The notes beneath the pieces are model-generated. The model was not told where the DNA came from. It worked only from the letters and a program-made list of their open reading frames with translations, and searched no databases. Positions 19,037-31,200 of a stretch of DNA of 35,851 bases are shown here, piece by piece; positions within the stretch are counted from its first letter, which is position 1; each line of letters begins with the position of its first letter. A program made the translations under genes and the position numbers. Source of the stretch: Lingula anatina (taxonomy: Eukaryota; Brachiopoda; Lingulata; Lingulida; Lingulidae); the NCBI RefSeq assembly GCF_001039355.2, contig NW_019775905.1:1-35851 (forward strand). Direction: 5' to 3'.

Positions 19037-22000
19037 TGTTGTTGTTATTATTATAATTTAAATTATTGAACCCAAGAATGTTTTTACATTATAAGCTTTC
19101 TAGTCATTTTGTGCATAATAGGTCAATGTATTTTGAACAGTTTATGTAATTCAGCAAGACATTATTTTTAATACTATTGTTGGCAAAACCTACTGCTTAA
19201 TAACCTAACAGAATAATGTTAAAGGGATAACAACTGTTCATTTTGACCAAAAAATAGATTTTCCTGGGGTAAAGGACAATTTTCCCATACTTACCAATGT
19301 TTAATCAATCCATTCCCATATTCAAAGTTGGTCCCTGTTTTTTTTTCTAAAAAGTTAGTTTTTTTTTGTAATAATCTTAAAGGTACATACGAACCGAACA
19401 TCGGTGGAGCGTGGATTCCAAGTAACACATGTAAACCACTTCTACTAATTTCTTATACGACTCAAATAAATTCGACATGTCAAGGCATAAACTGAATAGA
19501 TCACTCGATCAGCCATAAAAGAGCTTTAGACTGCTCCTTTAATTTTCTTTAAATTTTTGGTCGGAAATTTAACCTACTTTCGTGACCTATTTTTCTGCCC
19601 TACTGACTTACAGTATAGAATGCTAGCAAAAAAATCCGTTCAAACATCATTTTTGGGTAATATTAAACAATGCCTTTTGGTAATTCTCTTAGTTATACTA
19701 CTTGAAACGGTATGCTGGCATTTGGTTGGTTTTGTGGCAAAAAATTGACTATGTATGCATCTTTAAGAGATTATTACAGAGTGCAGCCATCTATGTGGAG
19801 GTCACGTGATGTGATGGCAAGCACAAATTCTAGAATGATTGCGTTAACTACCGTTTTGGTGGTAAAATATAATTTATTATGTTTCTGTGAGTTGTTTACA
19901 GTGTATTTATTGTGAAATATGGATATCTTACGAATGGTTATTATCCCTTTAATGGTAATTTTGCAAACACCCAATAATAGTACTAAATATTATGAATATA
20001 ATAATAATAATAATAATAATGATATATAATATATAATGACAACAACAACCACAATAATAATTTATTCAGATCTTGTTGTTACATGTTAAGAATATTGGTT
20101 TTGTGTATCTAATACACAGTCTACTGTTCATTTATGTAAAAAAGTGTAATTTAATATGGCAGATATCAAAGCAATAATGAGAAGTTGTTAGTTATTGAAA
20201 GCATGGCAAAACTGGAATGTGGCTTAATGTACATTTACAGTGACATAATTAGTCACAGGTCTATTTATTCATTTGTATCAGATCATTTGTGCTTTTCTTC
20301 GTCACTATTAACAGTTCTACCTGGCTTATCATCAACTGAGACAAAACTATATCCAATAATGATAATAAATTTCTTAACAAACTGTGCTTGACATGTTACT
20401 GGAGCTGTGTACAACCAAAAATTAATAAATGAAAATTATTACAGTAAGAATGATAAATTAAAAATCCACTAAAACAAACTGTCAAGTCAGAACACCAGGC
20501 TTCTCTGTTACTGGTATACAGTAACTCCCTTTGTTCATTTAAGACAAAGGAAAGAATAATGTACATGGTTGAATAATTGATGCTTGGCTTAGTGTAGATG
20601 AATCAAGGAAATGAATCCACTCTATAGATGACTGCAGTAATGAATTGAGAGATAATATTTAATAGTGCAAGAGCCCAGAAGTTGTCTACAGAATATAGTC
20701 CAGCCTGTCTGATAGGCAATATTAGATGTGGTTGGTGATAATGTGATATTGAATAGAGTAGAAGTGTGTTCTGTAATCATGGGTCCTGTTTTAAAAAACA
20801 AACTCAGCCTAGTAATGTATTAGCTGTGCGAAAAAATATACATGTAGGGGCCATTCAGAATAGAAGATCCGAGTATCAACTGACCCAAGGCTCAAATATG
20901 GTGGACCCTACATGAAAGGAAGACCACTTAATCCTGTAATGGTCTCTCCGCCTCTGACATGCGTTCGTTGGAATGGAGCCAAGATTTAATTACTGTGCCC
21001 CTGCAGGGACAACGCGTGGGGAGGTGTGTGAGAGGTGGAGAAGATTTTTCTGCATGTGCTTTATATTGATTAAATTGATTAAATATTGGTTCATTGCGTG
21101 GTACATTTGTATGATATGGAATAACACGTGCTGAAATAGTTATAGTCTTATACCAGTATGGAAATTTTTTTGGAGCAGATATTCATGTATATACCAGCAT
21201 AAGAATTGATCAAAGAAAAAACTTTTAAGGTTTTTACAGTGGATAATAACATGTAAAAGTTATTGGATTTTTAGGGAATAGGAGGCTTATTCTTTAAAAT
21301 AATAATAATATTAATAATATGAATAATGTTGAATCAGGTTCATAGTGTTAGGTGATTCAGGATACATCTTGAACTAAGTTAATGTGGATTGAGTGCCGCA
21401 AGAAATTCTGATAGCTTTTATAAATTCAGCTACCATATAGCAGCTGAATTAAGTCACACTGCTGCTGTACTATATTGATGATTTTAGCCAAACAGCACTA
21501 TACGTAATTGCAAGGTATGATGGTTAACAACCCACATGTAGTGGTACGTGCAGCAGATCAGAGGTGATTACTGGACTTTTTTTCTCTGATAGCTGTACAA
21601 ATGTCTTTAAAGTATGAATCCTTGAGCAGTATGATCTCTGGTTGCTTGATGATGACAGAAATTTAAAAATTATTTAGTGTGACAACATACAAGTAGGACA
21701 AATGTGTATAACTTTCCAAGCAGGGAAGGCTTTTAGTGGCATAGAAATATAAATTTAACCTGATAATTAGTAAGCTCTTGACTAGCATTGGCACATTTTT
21801 GAGGGTTATCTAATTATTATTAGTACTATCTATAATTTTTCTGCTCGGATATCAGCTGTCTTGACATGTACGACATGTTTCCCAGCCAAAACCCCTAATT
21901 TTTAATAGAATTCGCTGATATCACTGCATTGGGGGATATCAAAGAACCCTGTGGTATGCATTGCTTTAAGTCCGTAACATATGAACTCCAATAAATTCAA

Positions 22001-25000
22001 AACTTTGTCGCCTGCATGATTTTCCCATCTAATTCATGTATTTTCTTGTTCACTTGTCAACAAGTCAATTAGCCGTTGTTGCCAAAGGCATTTACCAGCT
22101 GATCGCCAGCATATCCAGGTTGACGAGATCAGTAGTATTATAGCTACTTTCAAGAACAGCCTCATGAATGACTGTCAGGCAGTGTGCCTAACCAAAGACT
22201 ACATGTACATGGCAGTTGTTAGTAGTGGAAGCATTCAAGAAATTCTTGAAAAATTCTGACCAGTTTCAGGACACCTTGTCTCTGTGTAGCTGTAGTATTT
22301 CCACTGGGGAACTATGGAGGGTGAAGTGACAGCCTCTCGCCATATTGATTTTGGTCAGTCACTTTTCTTGCCAAAACCAGTGTGTTGTGAAAAATGAAGA
22401 TTATATTGCACCCAGTCATTCTAAAATATCTTTGCTAAAACCACACTATACTGATAACTTCACACAAACAAAACTATTATGATCACTTCACTGGAAATTG
22501 TGTACTGAATACACTGTGAAATTGATAAGTTCATGCATTCATACACTGTAGACATTCCTGCTATATGGAGCAGTGTGAATATCTTAAAACCCAGGGGAAG
22601 GTTGGGTACATTATGAGCTGTTCAAAAATGAATGTTTCAGATAACTGAGATGATTGGGATGTCATCACCAACCTTCTCTGGTATAATCTCCTTCCTGTAA
22701 GTTCAATCAATATCTGGATGAATGTTACAGTGGAATGAATAGCTTTAGGTTTGCTGTGATGGTTATTTGTATAGAGACAGCTACATAACCCTGGTTTCTG
22801 TGAATAATATGTATAAGGTGTGAGAATAGCCATGTAATATGATCCCAGCTGGTGACAAATTACACATAGCTATAGCCAATGTTGGTGCGCGCCGTTACTT
22901 AATTCTCTTGCTCATGAATGCTTTAACACTTGACAGGCCAACTCTCATATTTTATTAAATAATTATTTATTTTTTTGACTTGCTTTTTTTGGATCACTCA
23001 GGGTCTTCTTTTTTTCATTTCTTCTCACAGACAAAGAAAACCACTTCTACATGCATGTACATGCTGTGCTAGAATTTGATAGTTTAATTTCAAAGAAAGA
23101 TTGATTTGATATCCATTTGAATAGATAAATAGACAGTTTTGCCACGACTGAGTATATAAATTAACTTTGCTGTTGGGTTTTGTGGGGCATCATGTAACAG
23201 TTTTTTTCTCTTATTTAATTTTGATAATCTCTAGTGTGAATACATGTAGGCATATACACATTCAGTAATGTATTCCATCAGGCTTCTGTCCCGTAACTGC
23301 ATTTTCAAACTACATACGGTGTAGACTGTCTGCTGGTGTAACTGTGTGCATGTCTCTGATGTGCACTTATTTATATGAAGTAATATTCTTTTGTAGTAAG
23401 GCAATACCAGTTTCTTTACAATTTTGGTTAATGCAGTATAATTTCAGGTTGTCGTTATTATTATTATCCTCATACTAGCTTTTGTGACACAAGTTGGAGA
23501 TCATTTTAACCCACCTGTCCATTTATCTATGTATCTTCCCATCTGTCCATGCATTGGAAATTTGTGCTTTATCCTCTCAGACTATTTGAGCGAGGAAGTT
23601 GAAACTTTGATAATACATAGACTTATCATCAGGGCTGTGCATGGGCACTTAGGTATTTTAAGAGTGACTCTGGGTTGGGCTGTCCATGGGGGTTGGATGC
23701 TTCTAATTTTCTACATTGTAATTTCAACAATGTCCTATGGGGTCCCTCAGGGTAATTAGCTACTCTAAATACAATGGAAGGAATTGTGGGAACATGTATG
23801 GCTGAATTCCTGTTAACACAGTCTAGTTTTTATTATAATAATTATTATCATTATTGTTACTATTATTATTTACAGACCAATGCTGTCCGTATCCATGTAG
23901 AAGCGAATGCAACTGCTAGCAGCAAGACCCCAGTACTGTTTGTGGAGAAACAGCAAAGCAGTATACTTTCCTGGCAGCTCCCCCTCATTTTGGAACATAC
24001 GTAAGTATTCATAAAACTACAGCAGTATACTTTCCTGGCAGCTCCCCCTCATCTTGGAACATACGTAAGTATTCATTAAACTACAGCAGCATCCTCTACT
24101 GGCAGTCCCCCCTCAACTTTGAACACATGCACATTTAGTATATTGACATTATTTTGTTTTTTTCACAAAAGTGCACTTAAAATAATATGTGAACCGAGGA
24201 ATGAGTACATACATGCACCTTGGCTTTCTTCATCCCAGATGAATCCATGAAATATAGCAGTGTCAGATGAGTTTTAAAGTTATGACCTGATTTCAGTGCA
24301 CACCTGTGTGTGCATGGCCAAAGATGTTGTTTATAAATCCATTTGTCTTTCCAGCTATAATTACTATACTGTCAGCCGAACATTGTGTAACGAGAACCAG
24401 GGCAAGGTCATCCCAGACAATGCCACTGTGACTAAGGAAGATATCGAAGTCTCAGTGTCTTCTTTCTCTGAGCAAGCTATATACTATAAACTCAATGCTT
24501 CCAGAGTGGCAGACTTCTTTTTTATGTAAGTGGTCTGGCATCTGATGGCTGTCATGTAACAGAGTTCAGAAGGTGGATATAGAAGGTTTTTAATCAGTAG
24601 ATTATTTTTATAAAACAATTATGTAGAGAAAATATTTTTTTAATTAACCACACAAAAAAATAAAATAATAATAATAATAATTATTATTATTATTATTATT
24701 ATTTTGTACAATTTGCAATAACATTTATTCTTTACCCAGAATGTTTTACTACAACTTGTAAATGATTTGAGAAATGTACCTAGAGCTCTTTATTTAGTAA
24801 TTTTTTTAATAAAGCATAATAGATATATTGCCTACTCTGTAAAAGTCACCAAACCACTTCTGTTGGAAACTTTCTTCCAGCACTGGGAAGGTGTACCAGC
24901 TAGAGGTGTCCCCCTCAACACCAATATACTTCCAGTACGTGTTTCCAGAGAATGTGGACAAAGTCCTGGTACGTGCTTCCTCAGAGGACGACCTGTGTAT

Positions 25001-28000
25001 GGTGCTCTCTATACAGGAACTCCATGTAAGTACGGGATCACTGGTGTAGATTACATTTAAACTATTCTGTTCACAGGACGTACATCAGCTTGTATGGGCG
25101 GCCAAAAGGGCAAAAATTCATGTCGTCGATTCAGTTATGTTTCGTCGATTCACTGCCTTCCCATCGATTCAGTTTCAAGTTTAAACGACCCTGTCATAAA
25201 TTCAACATTCACTTTTTTCGTCAATTCAATTGTCAAACATTTCTCATCTACGGTGTATTAAAACCAATGCTGTCACTTTTTTCGTTGATCGTGTAACTAT
25301 TTTGACGATCGACGAGAAAAACAACGTTTATATTCACATAAATTTCAGGTAATGCCAAATTTTTCCAATAAACATTTGTTTGAGACATTTGCAATAATTT
25401 GAAGTCTAATGTGTTGAGCTGTTTTTTTTTTGTCTTTATGGAAAGCAGCCAGTTGAAAGGCATGTAATGATTAACACGTTCCATTGCCATTGGCAGGACT
25501 AGATGTGTTCTCTTTGATGAGTTAATTGTAATCAGCAACCTTCTTAGATGGGTTAATGTACTACATTGATTAACTTAATACAAATTAAATTGGTTTTTAT
25601 TTATTTGTAGTGTCCTGTATTTGACCTAGATAGAAATGTGGAGTTCACAGGAGAATACCAGACTATGACCAAAAAAGCAGCTATATCTGTGCAGGTATGA
25701 TGTCATAGTGATGTCAGAGTTATGTCACAGTGGTGTCAGAAATATGTCACAATGTTGTCACACTGATTGGTGTCACAATCATGTTAGAAATGCTGCTTAA
25801 AAATGATAAGCATGGTAAAAATGAACAATTATTTTTGATTGAATCTTGACAGATCCAGCTTTTTTGAAACCTTTGAGAATTTTTTTTTACCAGGCCCGTA
25901 GCCAGGGGGTGTTCGGGGGGTTCGAAAGAACCACCCTTTTTGCTGGGAAAAGGTCCACTCTGGGTAAAATTTGATCTATGTACATGAGGATTTTATGGTA
26001 AAAGGTCCACTTTTTCAGAAAACAAACCCCCCCCCTCTGAAATTGCTGGCTATGGGCCTGGTTACATTTGTGACCTTTTTGCCACCAGAGACCTATTCAT
26101 CTCTTTTAATGGGACATTTCGCCTAAAGTAAAGAAAACAAATGCCTAACATGTAAAGTGTTCTCCTTACCACAAAAGTAATTATGCACAGAAACACTGTT
26201 TTGTAAAATAAGAAAGTAATCATACATTAATAACAGTATATTATGTATATTTTAAAATGTTAAATGAATTTAACCTTTTAAGTTAAAAGGCAAATTGATA
26301 TGAAATAATTTTTAATGTTTGAAATGATGTATGTTAATATCTTCATACTTTTCTTACATTCTTATAGAAATCTGTATTTGGTAAAGCTGTGTACATAGTC
26401 CTGGTAGTGAAGCCAAGGGACTATGAGTGTCTGGGTACAGAGAAGGTGGCTCCACCTGGCAAGGAGGGGAGGTGGAAGAGTGTAACTGTCACAGTGGAAC
26501 ACAGTTTGACAGGTGAGTGACACACACACACACACATACACTCACACACGCTTTCTCTCTCTCACTTTCTCTCTCTCTCTCACACAACACCTCCCACATT
26601 CCACTCCTTGGATGGTTTAAAAACTGTAATAAGGGAAAGTATTTATCTTAAAGATAAAGGTGATGAGAGTTGTTTGATTTGTCTGTTCATCATTGCTATT
26701 TATTGTACACTTTACTTTGGTTAAATTTTAAATGTTACCTGAACATATTACATTTGGGGGTTAATACAAATTTCGTGTGTGCTGCATGCATTGTACTTGT
26801 TATTGTTATTACATACTCACAAAATTGTATTTATTTATTTATATCTCATTCTGATATTCAATTGATAATTCCTTTTTTGAACAATTCCTGCTTTTTTAAA
26901 ACCCTTTGAAAGGAACTATTTTAAGCATTGCAAGTAAGTTTGTTCAAATTTTGTATGAAATTACCTCATATTTATTCATGTGCTTGCTTTATATGTGAGG
27001 ATTTTTATTTTAGTGACAGACTACTATGTGGCCATAGGTACAGCAGTAGCATTCTTTGGCTTCTTTTACCTTGTTGCCGTGATTATTTCTTTTGTGCACT
27101 ACTATTTGTAAGTATAATTTAATTGTATATCAGATTTTAAACAGTGTCTGCCACCAACCATGCTGTGCTCTTTTCACTTTTAACACATTAAAAAGATAAC
27201 AGTAAAATGCTTAAACTGATTCATAGCACCAAAATACAGCTTCTAATGGCAACTTTATTGGACCATTTTTCTAGAAGATATGCAGTTTGTGTGAATTTTC
27301 ACATATTGGAATATTCAAGGTGTGACAATGAACCCCCAAACGCCTGAAGTCATGTGCTTATAGTTAAATTTTGTGAATATCCACATAAACAATAGTACAT
27401 GGACAGTCATAAACTAAATGGACAGTCATCGCTCTCCCTGCACTTCCCCACCTTGTAAAGAGTATCTCACCCTGAGGGACCCCATTCCCTTGATTTCTGT
27501 GACAATGCCTGGTTACTATATGTAATAATTATTACAAATAATCTTCATAATAACAGCCCTTAGCAAAATGAAAAGTTTGCAGCAATATTGATGCAAATTT
27601 GCTGCAGATTAAAAGTTTGCGACAACCAGTTTGTAGGAGTTAGCAAGAAAATTTTGTATTGTTGCTACTTAACAGCAAATTTGCAAGAACATCTTAAGTT
27701 TGCAAGAAAGGATTCATTTTCTTTCAAATTTGCTGCAAATTCACGGCAAATTTGCAAGAACTCCTTGCCCATTTGCAGCAAGTTGGCAGCAAACTTGCCA
27801 GACAGTTTGCAGCAGGCCTAATGTTTTGCTAAGGGAGCACAACAAGGCAGCAAAGCTGACAAATGTACAAACAAAAGGCAGAAAATAGGTTAGTTTGTTA
27901 GTTTTGATGCAGTAATGCACTTTGGTTAATACCAAAATCAATGCCAGTTTTAATTATTCACAACAGTTAATATGGATGTTAGGAAAATGTAACTAACATG

Positions 28001-28194
28001 AGACCTCAAATTCACACATTGAAAATGAGAAAAATGACAATTTCACAAAATAATTGAATAAACTCAAAGGAAAAAAACCAATCAGGCTGGATTTATGACT
28101 ATGTCAATCCTCAGTTTTTCTTGTAAGTTATAAAATAACAAGTAACATTGTTATCCTTTCAATAGGGTTTTTGGTGGCAGAACACTTAATAGGN

Positions 28195-28229
<35 letters not shown>

Positions 28230-31200
28230 TGCTAATTTGATTGTAAATTACTCTTACAGTGTCATTGTTGCTAGACCATTAGTATCAGGAGGGGAGTGAT
28301 AGACCTATCTTCAGGGATGTGCATGACACTAATGCACCCTGGGTTGGGCTGTTCCTGGGTGTTGGTTGAAAGTCGAAAGTCTTTTCATCTTTACAATGTG
28401 GAGAAGTGCAGGGGTATGCCATGGCTACCTCTTGGCACCATCTAGGTTTTTTTAATAATGCAGACCTAGAATTCTGATTGGCCCGAAGTCCTGGTTACTT
28501 TTTTAATATCCACAATAACAGTACTTTGATTAAATTTGGTGGTGATAAAACTTTATGTAATACTGCACCTTAAGCGTAGAATACATTTCATGTTTAAAAA
28601 AACAACAACCAGAATGAACCATTTTCCTTGTTTCAAGTTCTTTCAAAGTGTATAGCCCTAACAGTTAAGATTATCTGTCCAAATGCCAGTTTTAGCTTGA
28701 TTGATGTGCTATGAATCAATCTATTGAGCCAATTCCAAGATGCAAAATTCTCCATATTTACTAAACTCTAAATAACAAGTATTTAAATTTTTTATAGATA
28801 TCCAAACAAAAAAGATGAGCAAGAAGGGCTTACAGCTGAGAGAGGTATGTATAAATATATTTCAGCAAATGATAATTGGAATGTTAAGTCAGCTTGTGAA
28901 CTGGTGCTTATGCAGTGGTGATTAAAAAACTGTCACAGTTTAGAGAGTACTCATATGTAACAACAACTAGTATTATTACAGCAAAAGTAGTCTATGTGAC
29001 AGTGTGCAGTTGCATGTGACAGTGTACGTTCAGTTTTTTGGGAAGAAATCATTGCTTAGCATTGGTCAGGCATGTTAGGTTGGAGCAGAAATATGCTAAG
29101 ATAAATGTATTGTGTTAGGTGGGAAATTGCACAGCTGGGAGTGTTCAGTGTTCTAATGTATAAATGCAATGCTCGCCTTAATGTTTAGATATGTCACACT
29201 GATTTTTTCTTGTCTTTCCTTTTTATGTACAGACACAGATGTGTCTGTACATATAGCCATCATCTGCGTCTGTCGTCGTCGCCGTGCACTTTTACCGATA
29301 ACACGATAAGTGGAAAACCATTTTACTTTTTGGCTTGAAACTTACAGATCTGATGAATATTTATAATACGCAGGTCAAGTTCGAAAATCAGCATGATCGG
29401 GTCACTTATAGGGAATTTATGCTGTTTTTTCACTTTTTTCAGCATATATACAGCACCGATAACACGATAAGTGGAAAACCATTTTACTTTTTGGCTTGAA
29501 ACTTACAGATCTGATGAATATTTATAATACGCAGGTCAAGTTCGAAAATCAGCGTGATTGGGTCATTTTTAGTGAATTTAGGCTATTTTTTCTCTTTTTT
29601 CAGCATATATGCAGCACCGATAACACCATAAATGGAAAACCATTTTACCTTTTGGCTTGAAACTGACAGAACTGATGAATATTCATAATACGCAGGTCAA
29701 GTTTGAAAATCAGCATGATCGGGCCATTTTTAGGGAAGTTATGCTGTTTTTTCACTTCTTTCAACATATATGCAACGCTAATAACACAATATAAGAAAAA
29801 CAGATAGGCCAATTGTCATTATACTCACAGGAGTAGTCAAACTAACTAAAACGCAGGTTGAGTTCCAAAATCAGCATAATCGGGCCATTCTTTTAGAAGT
29901 TNTGGGAAGAAATCATTGCTTAGCATTGGTCAGGCATGTTAGGTTGGAGCAGAAATATGCTAAGATAAATGTATTGTGTTAGGTGGGAAATTGCACAGCT
30001 GGGAGTGTTCAGTGTTCTAATGTATAAATGCAATGCTCACCTTCATGTTTAATGTCACACTGATTTTTTCTTGTCTTTCCTTTTTTTTCTTTTTAAATTG
30101 TTTCAGTAAACCCTGAATGTCTTCCTCTTTGTAAGTTTCTGCCCATTACATGCTCTATTTGATTTGTCCTTCCATGTTCCCAAAATTTACATCCTTGTTT
30201 GTCACCCAATGATAACTTTTGATTTAAGAACAAGCTTGCATAATAGGGGAGAGTTATTTCGGTGAAAGAAAAAAATCTGCTTATTTGAATGTAGCATATG
30301 TCTAGTTGTATTTACAGTATAGTTATGATGGCTTATCTTACCACTGTGCTCACTAGTAGGCTATAAGAATAGTAGTATAGTAGGCTATAAGAATGGTTTC
30401 TTATCATCTCCACAGCTGGGTACAGTATACAGCCTAAGAGTTGAAATTTTTGTACAACCATTGTTACCAGCCACAAATGACAAAAATGATATTGTGTATT
30501 TTCATGAAAATTCTTGAGATTATGAAATTAATGTTTTTTGGAGATACATTTTTTAGCTGCAGGTATTTATACCTCCCCAAATTAAAACATCTATCAATAC
30601 AATTCTTATAAAATTGTGTACATAGTTATTGAAAAGGGCTGAAAATGATACTCACTGCAGCAGTTTATACCTTTTTGTCCTCCACATATTCCAACATAGG
30701 AACAGATAACTGATTAGAATGACTCCCTGTGGTAAGAAATCATAATTATTTGGTTTGTGCTGAGGTGATCTGTTCTAAGTGAAGCATTTATAACTTCTCT
30801 GGATTGGAAATTAGACTTAAGTGCAAGTGTACAAATTTTAAGAGGTTATTATTGTCAAAAATATATTAATATGTGCTGCTTTTGAAGATTAGAAATAAGG
30901 GTAGCTTATTAAAGTAAAGTGAACGTGGATTACCAGTAACACATATCAACCACTTGTACTAGTTTCTTTTAAGACTAAAATGGTGTCTACGTGTCAAGTG
31001 ATAAACCAAATTAATCTCTCATTCATTCAAAAAAATAGCTTTAAAACTGCACTCGAAATTCTGGTTGGAAATTAACCTATTTATCTGTCCTCCAGTTTGT
31101 TAGAGTTGACAAAATGCCACCAGATTGCGCATGCATTGCATAGGCATATGCACTCCAATGTATGGATGTAGCTGTGTGTGTAATGCATATACTTATTCAA

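Larger units (their letters stand above)
16640..23875 (+). other. SIDT intron 1 (7.2 kb)
   Basis: Phase-0 intron with GT/AG ends. It contains a palindrome-headed repeat, a 26-bp minisatellite, a TAA tract, a 734-bp element, a decayed MITE and a dispersed repeat near its 3' end. The small ORFs inside show no recognisable protein. Confidence 0.85.
27108..28797 (+). other. SIDT intron 7
   Basis: 1.7-kb phase-2 intron with the MITE at 27557-27835, one undetermined base (28194), a T-run and a dispersed-repeat copy. No exon-like segment seen. Confidence 0.8.

Noticed and set aside
27588-27941. ORFs in the GCAAATTTGC-rich element
   Set aside because: All frames show the same repeat-derived residues; the unit is better explained as a non-coding MITE.
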